Assembly: GCA_021292165.1 (NCBI GenBank)
Contig: CM037879.1
Coordinates: forward strand, 43,547,802 to 43,611,801
DNA: 64,000 bases
Source of the DNA: Shinisaurus crocodilurus
Taxonomy: Eukaryota; Chordata; Lepidosauria; Squamata; Shinisauridae
Direction of reading: 5' to 3'
Positions within the stretch are counted from its first letter, which is position 1, and each line of letters begins with the position of its first letter. The position numbers were made by a program, and so were the translations under genes. The notes beneath the pieces were generated by a model that worked only from the letters and a program-made list of their open reading frames with translations, ran no database searches and had not been told where the DNA came from. Below, in pieces: positions 43,421 through 54,060 of the stretch.

Positions 43421-43700
43421 TAAGAACATAAGAACCACCATGCTGGATAAGACCAAGGGTTCATCTTGTCTCCAGCATTCTGTTCACAAAGTGGCCAACC
43501 AGCTGCCCACGGGAAACCCGCAAGCAGGACATGAGTGCAACAGCACCCTCCCACCCATGTTCCCCAGCAACTGTTGTACATATGAATACTGCCTCTGATA
43601 CTGGAGGTAGCATATAACCATCAGGACTAGTAACCATGGATAGCCTTCTCCTCCATTAATTTGTCCAATCCCTTTTTAAAGCCATCCAAATCACTGAATG
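43421..43700 (-). mobile_element. CR1-like LINE 3' end, second subfamily
   Basis: CATAAGAACATAAGAACCAC at the tail side, then GCATTCTGTTCACAAAGTGG, CCTCTGATACTGGAGGTAGC and CCTTCTCCTCCATTAATTTG. This is the reverse complement of a CR1-type 3' UTR with TTCTTATG tail. Confidence 0.8.
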
Positions 43701-44834
43701 GTTAGAACTGCAGAAATGTGTGATTGCAGTGATGGCAGCAGGAAGCGAGGGATTGCTTTCTTTGTTTTAAAAATGCATCTAGCTTGACAAGAGCATAGAA
43801 CCATGATAGAGCACGTGTGCTTTGCAGGCCCCATGGCATCTTGAGCAGGGAGGGATGAATCCGTGAGTTTTGCTTTCTCCCACATTCAAAATTTTTAAAA
43901 ATCGCACACTCTTTCTATCTTGCATACGAAGAAATTTGCAAAGTTTGGTAAATTCCAATCAGAAATGAATTACAGATGGGTTAATCTGTCTGTTTTGCTT
44001 TCTCCCACATTCAGGTTTCTTAAATCTCAAGTTCTATCTCTCCCAAGTAAGAAGAATTCTGTGAATTGCGGTAAATTCTCATGAAAAACAAACGGAAATT
44101 AAATCCTCACTCATCTGCACCAGCCAAATCATGTAGGTACAGCCAGCATGGGAGGACCATGCTCTCTACCAGCCTGTTAAAGATGAGGAGACTTTCAGGA
44201 AAAAAAGACAGTAATTCAGCACTAGCCTGGTTGGATGCTCAGGGATACAAACCCAGACTTTTAAGAGCGAAACACTCAAAGCCTTTTTTAAAAATCCCCA
44301 AATATGACAAAATTAGTGAATTTTGGTAAGTTCTTATAAAAAAAACAAACTTCCTGTAGCCGGTGTTGGAGACTTGGAGGGTACACAGCTATTTTAGCAT
44401 GTGAAAGGAATTTAGAGAGCAAAGCGGTGGTGTATAGGAAGATGGCTTAAGTGATGGGGAGTTGGGAGCTACATGGAATTGCTTAGACCTGTGGGGTGAT
44501 GGAACTGGTGGTGAGGGCAGTGGTGATGCTGGTGAAATACATTGAGTTGCATTCAGTGTTTGCCCTATTTAATGTTAAGACCCACTGCAATAACTGGGAC
44601 TTACTAACTTAATTGCCATGCATTTTAATGAGTCTACTCTAAGTAGGACTGATATTGCATACAATAAACTCCCTTCCCTTCCCTTCCCCTGTTGTTTCCC
44701 CTGCATTGAGCTTTAGATTGTAAGCTCCTTGGGGCAGGGAGCAGTCCTTTTGTATTCTGGTAATGTGCCATGTGCATTGATGGTGCCTTATAAATAACAG
44801 TAATAAAAGATGTGGGAGGATGGCATGTTAAGAC
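43701..44834. other. Unassigned; degenerate ~125-bp tandem duplication
   Basis: TTTTGCTTTCTCCCACATTCA occurs at 43868 and 43993, and a GGTAAATTC / GGTAAGTTC motif recurs near 43949, 44070 and 44325. No gene is seen. Confidence 0.5.
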
Positions 44835-45462
44835 AGCCACCCTTCAAAAAAGGAAGTTGTGGAGCTGGAAATGGTTCAGGAAAGGGCAACCAAAATGATC
44901 AGGGGGCTGGAGCAATTGCCCTATTAGGAAAGGTTACAAGCTTTGGGGTTTTTTAAGTTTTCGGAAAAGACAAGTAAGGCAGGGGGAGATTACAGGGGTG
45001 CATAAAATTATGTGGAGAAAGTGGGTCGTGAGCAGTTTTTCTCTCTCTCTCATAATATTAGAACTGGGTCATCCTATGAAGATGATTGGTGGGAGATTCA
45101 GGACAGATAAAAGGAAGTACTTCTTCACACAGTGCACAGTTAAACTATGGAATTTGCTACCACAAGATGTAATGATGGCCACCACCTGGGACAACTTTAA
45201 AAGGGGATTAGACAATTTCATGGAGGATAAGGCTATCAGTGGCTACTAGTCATGATGGCTATATGCAACTTCCAGGATCAGCAGCAATATGCCTAAGTAC
45301 ACCAGTCGCTGGGGAACAACTGCAGGAGAGGGCTATTGCCCTGGTGTCCTGCTTGTGGTCTTCCCATAGGCATCTGGGTGGCCACTGTGCAAAACAAGAT
45401 GCTGGACTAGATAGGGCTTTGGTTTGATCCAGTAGGGCAGTTCTTACGTTCTTATGATGGAG
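44835..45462 (+). mobile_element. CR1-like LINE 3' end with ORF2 C-terminus
   Basis: The translation of 44998-45249 shows KYFFTQCTVKLWNLLPQDV and WDNFKRGLDNF, the usual CR1 ORF2 C-terminal block. The 3' UTR follows with GGCATCTGGGTGGCCACTG, GATGCTGGACTAGATAGGG and a TTCTTACGTTCTTATG tail. Upstream coding sequence (GGCAACCAAAATGATCAGGG) is frame-disrupted. Confidence 0.85.
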
Positions 45463-45704
45463 AGGAGTATTTGAAAAACTGATAGGTTTTCCAGTGAAAA
45501 TATTATAGGCATAGTGCTGGGCCTAGGAAGGGAGTGTGTCCCTCTCCAATGCTTTGGGATTTTGATGTTCCTGGAGTAAGAGATGAGAAAAATGTGCTTA
45601 CATTGGTGGAGTGTCCACAGTGCAGTAATGTGCAAAGTGGTTTAAATGTAATCACCTAAATTTAAAAGGCAAGTGATAAATCAACTAATTTTCCTTGGTC
45701 ACAC

Positions 45705-45922
45705 AGGGTTGTATCCAGTTGCATCATTCCACCAGCAGAAGGGAACAGATTTCCCCTTTCCCCCTTGCAGTCCCCCACACACTCCACAGATCTGATCCAG
45801 AGGGTTGGGGGACCCTCCTGGGCCAGATTTGGGGCACACATGGAGGGAGCTACATGGAGGGAGCTGCAGGGAAGAAGGGACATGCACGCGTAGTTCCACT
45901 GGTGGGAGGGTTGGATCCAACC
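45705..45922. mobile_element. Foldback MITE, GGTTGGATCCAAC family
   Basis: GGTTGTATCCAGTTGCATCA and GGAGGGTTGGATCCAACCC are the outer arms. ATTCCACCAGCAGAAGGGAA pairs with GTTCCACTGGTGG. Related to 57238-57495. Confidence 0.6.
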
Positions 45923-47086
45923 CATGCATTCCACTTTTCATCCGCCTCTTTTTTCTCTCTTGCATATCCTTTTCTCTCAAGCTCTAGGGGGCCTTTGAGC
46001 CAGGCCACTTAGCCCCATTTGTGGCCAATTCGCATCTCTGCTGCTTTCCGAAATCTCAAAAAAACACACCAAGGCCTATCATTACAAGTGACAAAGAACT
46101 CAGGCGGGTCACAATGTCCCCTCAAAAAGAAACTAATTCATCCTGAAAAGGGCATGATTGCTTTCAAGCACATTGTAAAAGGCATGAAAGTCTTGAGGAG
46201 CTACCTTTATTATGTCCCCTGATGTGCTCTTGTGTTCTGACACCTGTCTGGTAGAGGCTCAAACAGTTATTCAGAAGCCACTTAAGAAATGGCACTGCAG
46301 ATTTGTGAAGCTGCTCTTACTGTAGTTGTGTGGGTAGATCAATTCCACTTTTTTTATTTTAAGAAGGTTGAAATGCTTCTGTTTAAGGGCTTAAATACTT
46401 AGACTAGGATAGTCTTTTGCAGAATGCAAAAGAACAGCATTGTCCAACAGGACAGCAAGTAGCACACGAGCACACGTGCAGACAGATCACCAGTGTCCTT
46501 TGGGCCGGCATGTAATAGGCAATCCCGAAACCAGACAACCCTGAAAAGCTCTGATGGGCAGCACATAGAGGATTCATTCAACCGAGGCAGCAACATGTTG
46601 TTTCTTTGCCGCCCTCACTGCCCCTGAATATATGTGACCATAGGCCCACTCGTGTTTGATTGCATCCACTAGGAGTTTTTCTCAATCTCCACTCAAGTCA
46701 TCTCCTATTTTGCTTCATCACTCTCAGCTCTGGAATACACCATAGAGCTGCACGAGCTCTACTCTGGAGAGGGTGCTCAGCAGCAATCGTGTCAACCACC
46801 CGGGTCATCTTGGCATTCCACAGATCAACCAGGGTTTTGACAGGAGAGCCACCTTTTATTTTTTTAAAAAGGTTCTGCAACTCTTGAAGTTGTTTTAGAA
46901 AGAAAGACTCTTACACTGACCAGGTTCAAAATTTGATTTTAGGGGCTGTTCCTTTAAAATGTGGCCTAGACCCACCCAAAAGAAATTGTTGTAGAGGACT
47001 TTTAACCCAAGGACTGGAAAACTATATTGCCTACAAAAATATTCTAGAGATTACATAGTTCCAGGGGGGTGGGGTGGGGGGAGGAC
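45923..47086. other. Unassigned sequence, no gene seen
   Basis: ORFs of 60-75 codons overlap on both strands near 46660-46887 without domains. Confidence 0.45.
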
Positions 47087-47475
47087 TAGGGTGGCCATGT
47101 GTCCCACTTCACAAAGGACAATTCTTTATTTGAAAGGCTGGCCTCTGTTTTGAAGGTGTCCTCTGTTCGACACACTGTCCAGTTCAAGTCCAGTTTAAAG
47201 ATAAAGAACCACCAGAAGGAAGAGCTGGGCCTTGAAGTTGCCCACCAACAGCACTTGAGCAAGGCACACACACCTCACCTGGTCAGTCTTCCATATTATG
47301 GCGAGATATATTGCATTTCTTCTGAAATTATAATTATTTCTAAATGTGCATCTATATATATATATACATTAGGGAATGCAAATTGGTGTCCTTTTTTGTT
47401 CTCTCTCTCCTCCCTCTCTCTTTTTTGGATGATGATGCATTTCCCCCTTTTTGGCAATTCATAAGTGGCCGCCCA
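47087..47475 (+). mobile_element. MITE, TAGGGTGGCC family
   Basis: TAGGGTGGCCATGTGTCCC to CATAAGTGGCCGCCC, with the interior CACTGTCCAGTTCAAGTCC and TGGTCAGTCTTCCATATTAT shared with 3871-4371. A short (TA)n array is present. No duplication is visible. Confidence 0.7.
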
Positions 47476-47988
47476 AGTGGTGGCGGGGGTCGCCATGGCA
47501 CAGCACAATGATTGGCCCTTGCCTTGTGGCCTATTCAGTGCTGTCTAGGCTTGGAATGCGAGTTTTCCATTCTCCTGTGCTTGGTTTGCCCAAGGAAACT
47601 TATTGCCGGGCTTCTGGCAGTCCTGACAAACCCTCCAGCACTCTGGTTTTCTCACAAAGCGACATCTAATTCCATGCCAGATACCAGGCAGCATGTTTTC
47701 ATGGTCATCCCTTTGGATGCATGGAATGAGCCCAGCCCTGGGCTGCAGCCACCCTAACACTTCAGATGGGCTCTGTGTGATTTATTTATTAGCAACAATG
47801 GATTCCTTTCATAATTCAAGTATGTATTCAATTATTTATTTCTCCCCTAAATAGGGAAAGGCTCTTAAATATTTCATGTTACCAGCTTCAGTACTGCTGC
47901 AGCATTTCATAGGACTGGCCTTGCCTCCTGTTAAGTTTCATGATGGACATCCTGTCTTTGCAGATCCTAGCAACCCTTCCTTCAGCAG
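47476..47988. other. Unassigned sequence, no gene seen
   Basis: TGTCTTTGCAG at about 47952-47962 is acceptor-like and precedes the ORF remnant below; whether it is used is unknown. Confidence 0.4.
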
Positions 47989-49300
47989 CTTTCCACAAGA
48001 AGAGGTTGGAGAGGTGAAGTCCCTGAAGGAGAGGATGAACCTGAAGAAGAGCTGCCTGAAGAGCCAGCAGAGCAACCAATTCCAGCAGCCGTAGAGGCTG
48101 CACAGCTGAGGGAAGAGACACCAGAGGAAGAGCCGCCACTCGCCAATGCACAGAGGGTGGCATGTCTCCAAAACAAACATGAAACTGACCAGGCGCAGCT
48201 TGCAAGGGGCTTGGTCAATGCCACTGAAGCAGCAGAGGAGGACACAGATGAGTTTTTCAAGGAAATGAACAAACAGGAAAAGAGAAGAAGGGCCAGTGAG
48301 TGTCTAGTCTCTATCTGGTCAACTTGGACCATAGCTAACAGCATCCGCTCTTCAGGTGAATCTGCATGAAGGCATGGTTGCCTTGGACTTTGTCTTTGAG
48401 AGGACAATGAGGGAATGAACCGCTACCATTGACAGGTAGATGGATACCATTCAAATGTTGGCAGTAGCCTTGCAAACATCTGGGTAAACTCTGTACCAGC
48501 CGTATCCCTACAGTGCCCTGCAGCAATTCCCCTCCTCCTCTGCAATAGCACCATTCTATGGTACCTCGGCGGCTGCCACAACTCCCCAGCCTGCCTCCAC
48601 CTCAATATGCACCTCGTCAACCAGTCTTCCCTCTGCGGCCTATCACTGCCCGTAGGGATGTAAAGCGAAGCGGGGAGCTTACCTGCTGGGGGGGGGGTGC
48701 TCTCGCCGCACTCGCGCTTCGTTTTTAGCATAAAAATCAGGGCAACCCAGCTGAAAATGGCCGCGAATAGCAAATCATGGCCGTTTCAAGCTGGGTTGCC
48801 CTGGTTTTTACACAAAAAATGCAGCGCCAGGGGAAGCGGAACTGACGCGCCAGGGAGCTGAAGGTCCTTTCCCCGGTGCGTCTTGGATCGAGCGGGCAGG
48901 AAGGTAAGTCGCGCAAGTCTCAGGGGGCCGAGCGGGCTGCTTTCGGCCTCCTTTCAGCCCCCCCCCCGAGACTCGCAATTACATCCCTAGCCTATAGCAG
49001 ATCCTTTGGTCGCACCACACCCGCCGTGGCCTAGAGCCAACTGAACAACCACTTGCACCACTGCTTGAGCAGGAGGAAGCAGAGAACTGGTTCAAAGACA
49101 TATGTGGCACAGTCGATGGCAACAACATTCTTCCACCACGCGGGCAAGCATGGAAGAGGAATGGCACCAGGGAAAAGATGCAGGTGCTCAGTAGTTTATT
49201 TTACTCCTCCACACTAACCCTCGACAAAACTACTCCCTGCTCTTGCTGTATGCTCTGCTGTTCTGTTCCTATCCCATCCTTCTTGTAGCAAAATAAAAAT
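47989..49300 (+). pseudogene. Transposon accessory-type ORF remnant with 3' end
   Basis: An open frame from about 47991 to 48369 encodes a Glu/Pro-rich region, then a helical region (HETDQAQLARGLVNATEAAE) and a basic KRRRA block. After a stop and frame change, homology to 20676-21080 continues: TIDRQ, IQMLA and a YPYSALQQF block at about 48430-48530, with two in-frame stops. A foldback MITE splits it at 48653-48989. Downstream text continues to an AATAAA at 49292-49297. Acidic-basic-helix layout and repetition in the genome suggest a Harbinger-type Myb/SANT accessory protein; this is inference and no SANT domain is visible. Confidence 0.45.
48653..48989. mobile_element. GC-rich foldback MITE, TAGGGATGTAA ends
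   Basis: Starts TAGGGATGTAAAGCG and ends GCAATTACATCCCTA. It contains a hairpin CAACCCAGCTGAAAATGG / CCGTTTCAAGCTGGGTTG around GCGAATAGCAAATCATG. The loop motif recurs at 56130-56165. It interrupts the surrounding ORF remnant. No clean 8-bp duplication was found. Confidence 0.75.
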
Positions 49301-49518
49301 CCATAATGAGAACATTGTCCTCGAACAGCCGCAGTAAGCAGGGAGAAAACAGACGCTGCTAAGCTGGGAGGGCCAGGCGAGGATGTGTGTGTGTGTGCGT
49401 GTGCACTTTGCAACAATATTGTGTGGTTGGGCTAGGCATTTTTCTAGAGAGAAGGCGGTTGTGGGGATATTTCAGTTTCATTGCTGGAACCATGGACACC
49501 AGTAATGCCAGGGGATGC
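49301..49518. other. Unassigned; (TG)n at about 49383-49402
   Basis: No gene is seen. Confidence 0.45.
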
Positions 49519-49533
49519 GGAGTTGCTCGTTAA

Positions 49534-50615
49534 TTTTTTTTTTTTTTAATTTTTAATTTTTCACATCTTACAACTACTAATGAATACAACAACAAAAAAT
49601 ACAATATAAACCTTGTGCACCCCCCCACCTCTTGGGACCAAGTTATATTTCTCACCCCAATTTTTTGTTGTGTGTGTGTGTGTGTGTATATATGCAAGAT
49701 ATTATTCTATATTCCAAAAATATAACAAATCTTGACAAGGTTTGTTCCCCCTCCCCTTTACCAACACATAATCCAAAAATTTACCCCAAATGTTCACAAA
49801 GGTGTCTTTCTCCAATTGTCCTTTTTGACACTTAATATTACAAGTTAATTTATCATTTAACGCGATATCCCATACCTCTGTATACCATTCATTAATTGAA
49901 AACACATGTTGAACCTTCCAATTCCTAGCTATCATTAATTTTGCTGCTGTTAACAAATTCACAATCAATTCTTTTGTATTTTTTAAACAAACTAACTTTT
50001 CTGTAATTGTTAACAATGCTAATTTTGGGCAGACTTCTAATTCCATTCCAATTATTTCTGATATTTCTGCAAATACTTTCTGCCAAAATTCCAGAACATT
50101 TTTACAGCTCCACCACATGTGGGCATACGTACCTTTTACATTACATCCTCTCCAACACAATGCGGAGCAATTTTTATCTACCCGATTTAATCTTACTGGA
50201 GTTAAATACCATCTCCATACCACTTTATAAAAGTTCTCTTTTATCCTAGTTGACATAACTCTTACAATACGTCTATCCCAAATATTTTTCCAACTTTGTT
50301 TCGATATTTCCTCATCAAATTCATTATCCCATAACACTTTAAGAGAATCTTTATGCTCTTCTTCTTTTTGTAACATCGTATATAAAGCCTTTGTTGTGCC
50401 TCTTGTTGAAACATTACCTTCTATAGCTTCTCTAGTCAAAACTATCTTTTCAAAGTTGGTTAGTTCTCTTTCGCTGTCCATTCTTGTCCTCCACTTATTT
50501 AACCACAGTTCCAATTGCATTGAATTTAACCATGATATTCTCTCTCTTCCTACTATTTCTATTATATGTTCTCTAGTCTTCAATTTTTCCACCCAATCCA
50601 TTAATTTAATCACCT
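49534..50615 (-). mobile_element. L1 retrotransposon, 5'-truncated, with TSD
   Basis: A 15-bp target duplication GGAGTTGCTCGTTAA (49519-49533) is repeated with one mismatch at 50616-50630. The element 3' end, with an A-rich tail on the minus strand, abuts the left copy. This is the signature of target-primed reverse transcription with severe 5' truncation to about 1.1 kb. Confidence 0.93.
49702..50613 (-). pseudogene. L1 ORF2p C-terminal part
   Basis: 303 codons without a stop. The blocks ENFYKVVWRWYLTPVRLNRV, CWRGCNVKGTYAHMWWSCK and FWQKVFAEI belong to the C-terminal region of vertebrate L1 ORF2, including its Cys-containing segment (C.GC..GTY.H..W.C). Endonuclease and RT domains are absent because of truncation. 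The intact frame suggests a young insertion. It opens directly at the truncation point, so the listed start is not native. Confidence 0.9.
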
Positions 50616-50630
50616 GGAGTTGCTTGTTAA

Positions 50631-51080
50631 AAGCATAGGACCAACTTTCTGCAACACAGAATCTGTCACCTTAGGTGCAAAGTTGTGTTCCCACCATGAC
50701 TGTTAGCAGTGGGATGTTCAATGTTTTGGGGGTTTGAATATTGATCACCACGCACTCAAAAGTATTTCTCTATCTTCGGCCTTTATTCCTCCCTTTTCTC
50801 ACTGTCTCCCCACACCCCTATCCAATTTTTTAACACACCCCTAGTTCACCCATTTGGGAGGTGTTACCTACTGCTCTGCAGGTATCTGCAGCAACAACAC
50901 AAACTAAGAGCTTGCTCTATGAACCATGACCTACATGCTGCTGCCCGTAGGCTATGCAGGCTGCTGGAGTGTGCAATTTTCCGGCTGTTGAACACCAGAG
51001 TTTGGTTGTGGGGGGCAGACAGGAATAGTCACTTCTCCAACTGAGAGCAAAGGTGGGGGCAAAGACAAGAGAGTGAGCAA
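50631..51080. other. Unassigned sequence, no gene seen
   Basis: No repeat or gene recognised. Confidence 0.45.
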
Positions 51081-51720
51081 AAGCGGTGTTGTGCCTCCAT
51101 TTGGGATGGAGGAGGAGGACACAGGGCAACCGAGCCAGGGTGTGTTTGGGGAGGGGCCAGGCACGTGTCATCTGCAGCCTGGCCCAGCTGTGCTGCCTTG
51201 CCAATCAGCACTGGCTTAAAAGGCAGGCCCCCAAACACTCTTCAGACGCTGGAAGCAATTGTTGTTGCAAAAATCAGCCGTAGCCAGACGCTCCTGCCAG
51301 CTCCCGGACTGAGACATGTGCATCTTGACTCCAGAACAACCTTGACGACTCTTCGGCCTGCTCCTAAGCTGGTTCATGTTTTCTTGATTTCGGACACATA
51401 TTTTGCCTTCTAACCTTGGATTGTGATAACAACTACGGCTTATCTCTGGACCGGACTAATTTATGACAAGCGGCTTCTATGTTGGGCAGTGGTACTGGTG
51501 GGTAGTGAGCAGGTGAAGAGGGAGCCAGAACTCAAAGAGTTTCTCAGTCAGTCGGAGCGAAGAGCGGGAGGGTGTGGGAAAAGGAACAGTGAGAGACGGC
51601 CACTTCTACCACTGTCAGAGAGCAGAGGGGGGGTGCAAGGGAGGGACGCTGAGCAAAACCCGCTTCTCAGGCAGGCAAAGACAGCTGCGCACTATCCACA
51701 AAGCACAAGAGAAAAATAAA
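51081..51720 (+). other. Possible decayed LTR and leader region
   Basis: GGCTTAAAAGGCAGGCCCCC is a TATA-like region. It is followed about 60-250 bp later by C/T-rich text (GACTCTTCGGCCTGCTCC, GGATTGTGATAACAACTACG, TCTGGACCGGACTAATTTAT) typical in style of reptile LTR R-U5 regions, then a purine-rich leader. No duplication or partner LTR was found, so the call is weak. Confidence 0.25.
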
Positions 51721-52554
51721 AGCCGCCAAAGGGAATGTTAGGGTTCACAGTTTTTATATGAAAAACAAATATAGGCAGATCTGCCCAGGGCTGGGTGAGG
51801 GATTAGAAAACTTTCCGTTGGGAGCTGGCAAAGGTGACACATGCTCAGAGCACTCAGTGGGCCAATAGTACAAAAGGCTGCTGGTGTAGCAAGGGAGCAA
51901 AGGATTGTGGGATAAGAATTTTCCCGCAAAGGTCTCAGGATACGTGCTGGAATCGGGAGGGAGGGAGTTAGAAACAAGCTGTGCCAAGCCTTGGAGATGC
52001 TGACTGTCTGCCAGCACCTTCATGGGTTATTCAGCAAACAACCCACCATGGCTTATTCTCAGAGTGGCTTAGCGTGATGTGCTAACCCACCCTCTGTTTC
52101 CACCTGACATGTGGGATTACGGTCACCCACAGGACTCAGTAATCTACCCATTTCTGTTCAGCCTTTCCTCCATTGCATTGTGATGGGCATACCATTGAGG
52201 ATAAACAAGTAAGCTTATTATAATTACAGCAAGCAGAAGATACAGTCCTCACTTTCACTGCTCCATAGCAATAAGACAATATTCCACTGATGAGACCTTA
52301 AAAACAATTAGAGCAATGCTATTTTACCACTATGCCATTTAATGCCCTGGAAACACATTCAGGTTGCGGTGACCTGCTTCTCAGTAGGAAATAGCAACAG
52401 TATCCACCTTGATAAAGGATTATCAAACAGCGGTAGCTTAGGCAAGGAGCCAGATCAAGCGCAACTTTCACAGTCTGATTGTCATGAAATATGGTCGCAT
52501 GTACATACAGCAGACATGTAAATAATATGGTAGCATGGACATGCACATTCATTC
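51721..52554. other. Unassigned sequence, no gene seen
   Basis: No repeat or gene recognised. Confidence 0.45.
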
Positions 52555-52640
52555 ATGTATTGAATGAATCGTTGTTAACCACCCAGAGAGCTTCAGCTAT
52601 TGGGTGGTATAGAAATGAAATGAAATGAAATAAATAACAA
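52555..52640 (+). mobile_element. L2-like LINE 3' terminus
   Basis: GTTAACCACCCAGAGAGCTT, CAGCTATTGGGTGGTATAG and an (AAATG)n/(AAAT)n tail match the end of 54727-55535. Confidence 0.75.
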
Positions 52641-52717
52641 CAGCCCACCATTTTCCTTTCTACAGCTTTGTGTATGCATAACTGCTTGATCGTACTCTGT
52701 TAGCACCCTTTATACCA

Positions 52718-52795
52718 GGCGGCATCAAACCTCTTTCAGTCCGAGGGCCAAATTCTATTTCTGAGGCACTCTCAGGTGTCACACTCCAGCGGTGG
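52718..52795. mobile_element. hAT terminal fragment
   Basis: GGCATCAAACCTCTTTCAGT, CCGAGGGCCAAATTC and CTCAGGTGTCACACTCC. Related to 20591-20660; only one end is present before L2 sequence begins. Confidence 0.4.
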
Positions 52796-52799
52796 GCGG

Positions 52800-52924
52800 G
52801 GTCTAAGACTGAGATGCTGTTAGTGGGTGGTTCTTCTGACCGGATGGAGGGTGTTTCAACCTGTTCTGGATGCGGTTGCACTCCCCTTGAAGGAGCAGGT
52901 CCGTAGCTTGGGGGTCCTCCTTGA
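52800..52924 (+). mobile_element. L2-like LINE, 5' piece of a split copy
   Basis: GATGCTGTTAGTGGGTGGTT, TTGAAGGAGCAGGTCCGTAG and GGGGGTCCTCCTTGA continue directly at 54727 once the hAT insertion and its duplication are set aside. Confidence 0.8.
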
Positions 52925-53234
52925 CAGAGGCGTAGCGTGGGGGGTGCAGGGGGGGCCGGCCGCACCGGGCGCAACATCTGGGGGGGCGCACTCACAGCTC
53001 TCTGCCCAGCTCTTCCTCCTCCTGCTCCCCCCCCCCAGAGGCGGCTGCCCTTGGAGAAAGGGGCGGATCAGCCGCCGGCCCCCCCCCTCGCTGCTGCCGC
53101 CGCCGCCGCCGCCACGCCTGCCGGGTCGTGCGCCTCGGAGAGCGCGCGGGCGGGGCGGGAGGCGAGGAAGGAGGCGCCGGCCGGTGCGTCGCGGGCCGGG
53201 CAGGCGGAGGGCAGCCGCGCGCGGCGCGTGGGCC

Positions 53235-53370
53235 ATGGAGCACTGGAAAGGGCGCGTGGCGCTGGTGACCGGCGCCTCGGTGGGCATCGGGGCGGCCGTG
53301 GCCCGCGCCCTGGTTGCAGCGCGGCATGAAGGTGGTGGGCTGCGCCCGGAGCGTGGACAAGAGCGAGGAG
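53235..53370 (+). pseudogene. Captured first coding segment of a DHRS11-like dehydrogenase
   Basis: The ATG at 53235 opens a peptide beginning MEHWKGRVALVTGASVGIG. The TGxxxGxG cofactor-binding motif and Rossmann start identify a short-chain dehydrogenase/reductase. Downstream KVVGCARSV lies in another frame because of a one-base insertion in the codon run after ALV (around 53309-53312). Length and wording fit the N-terminus of DHRS11, a cytosolic NADP-dependent SDR; this rests on memory. Homology ends at about residue 46, where purine repeats begin. The upstream 300 bp is very GC- and CpG-rich, as expected of the parent gene's promoter/5' UTR. The fragment cannot make an enzyme: the catalytic YxxxK region is absent. 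Confidence 0.8.
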
Positions 53371-54060
53371 AGAGAGGAAGAAAGAAAGGGAGGAGAAGAG
53401 AGAGAGAGAGAGAGAGAAAAGGGGAGGGAGGGAGGAAAAGAGAGGGAGAGAGAAAAGAAGGGAAGGAAGGAAGGAGAAGGGGGAGGGAGGAAGAGAGAAA
53501 GAAAGGAAAGAAAGAGGAAGAGAGGAAAAGGAGAGAGAGAATGAAGGGAAAGAGGAAAGATGGGGAATGAGAAAGGGGTAAAGAAAGTTGGGGGGAGACG
53601 AGAAAAGGAAGGATGGAAGGCAGATAGAAAGAAAGAGAGAAAGGGAGGAGGCAGGGAAAGGAAGATGAGGAAGGAGAGGAAAAAGAGTGACCGGGGAAAG
53701 GAGAGAAAGAAGGAAGGAAGAAGAAAGAGAAAGAGAGAGAGAAAAAGGAAGGACAAAGCGGAGAACAGCAAAGGAGAGAGAAAGGAAAATGGGGGAAAGG
53801 AGAAAAGAGGAAAGGGAAAAAGGATGGCGAGAGAAAAGGAGAGAGAGAAATGGGAGAGGGTGGGAGGGTGAAGGGAGGAGGGGAGAAAAGGGGGGGGAGA
53901 AAGGAAAGAGGAGGGCAAAGAAAGAAGAGGTACATTTTTAAAAAGCCAGGAAAGGAGGAGGGAGAAAGGAAATGGGCTAGAAAAAGAAGGAAAAGGGGCG
54001 TGTGGGGAAATGGGATCAGGGGACGGATGAATGAAGAAATGGAGGAGGCAGGAAGTTGAG
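53371..54060 (+). repeat. Purine-rich (GA/GGA/GAAA)n tract
   Basis: About 690 bp of almost pure A/G on the plus strand with variable GGAA, GAGA and AAAG units. Long Lys/Glu/Arg-rich frames on plus and Ser/Pro/Phe/Leu-rich frames on minus come from this composition and are not genes. Confidence 0.95.

Noticed and set aside
48645..48997. 8-bp target duplication for the foldback MITE
   Set aside because: ACTGCCCG on the left and GCCTATAG on the right do not match; a shifted GCCTAT match would require the element to extend 15 bases leftwards, which is unsupported.
52856..53935. Minus-strand frame of 359 codons rich in Ser, Phe, Leu and Pro, and Lys/Glu-rich plus-strand frames
   Set aside because: They are translations of the purine-rich tract and adjacent GC-rich DNA, not proteins.
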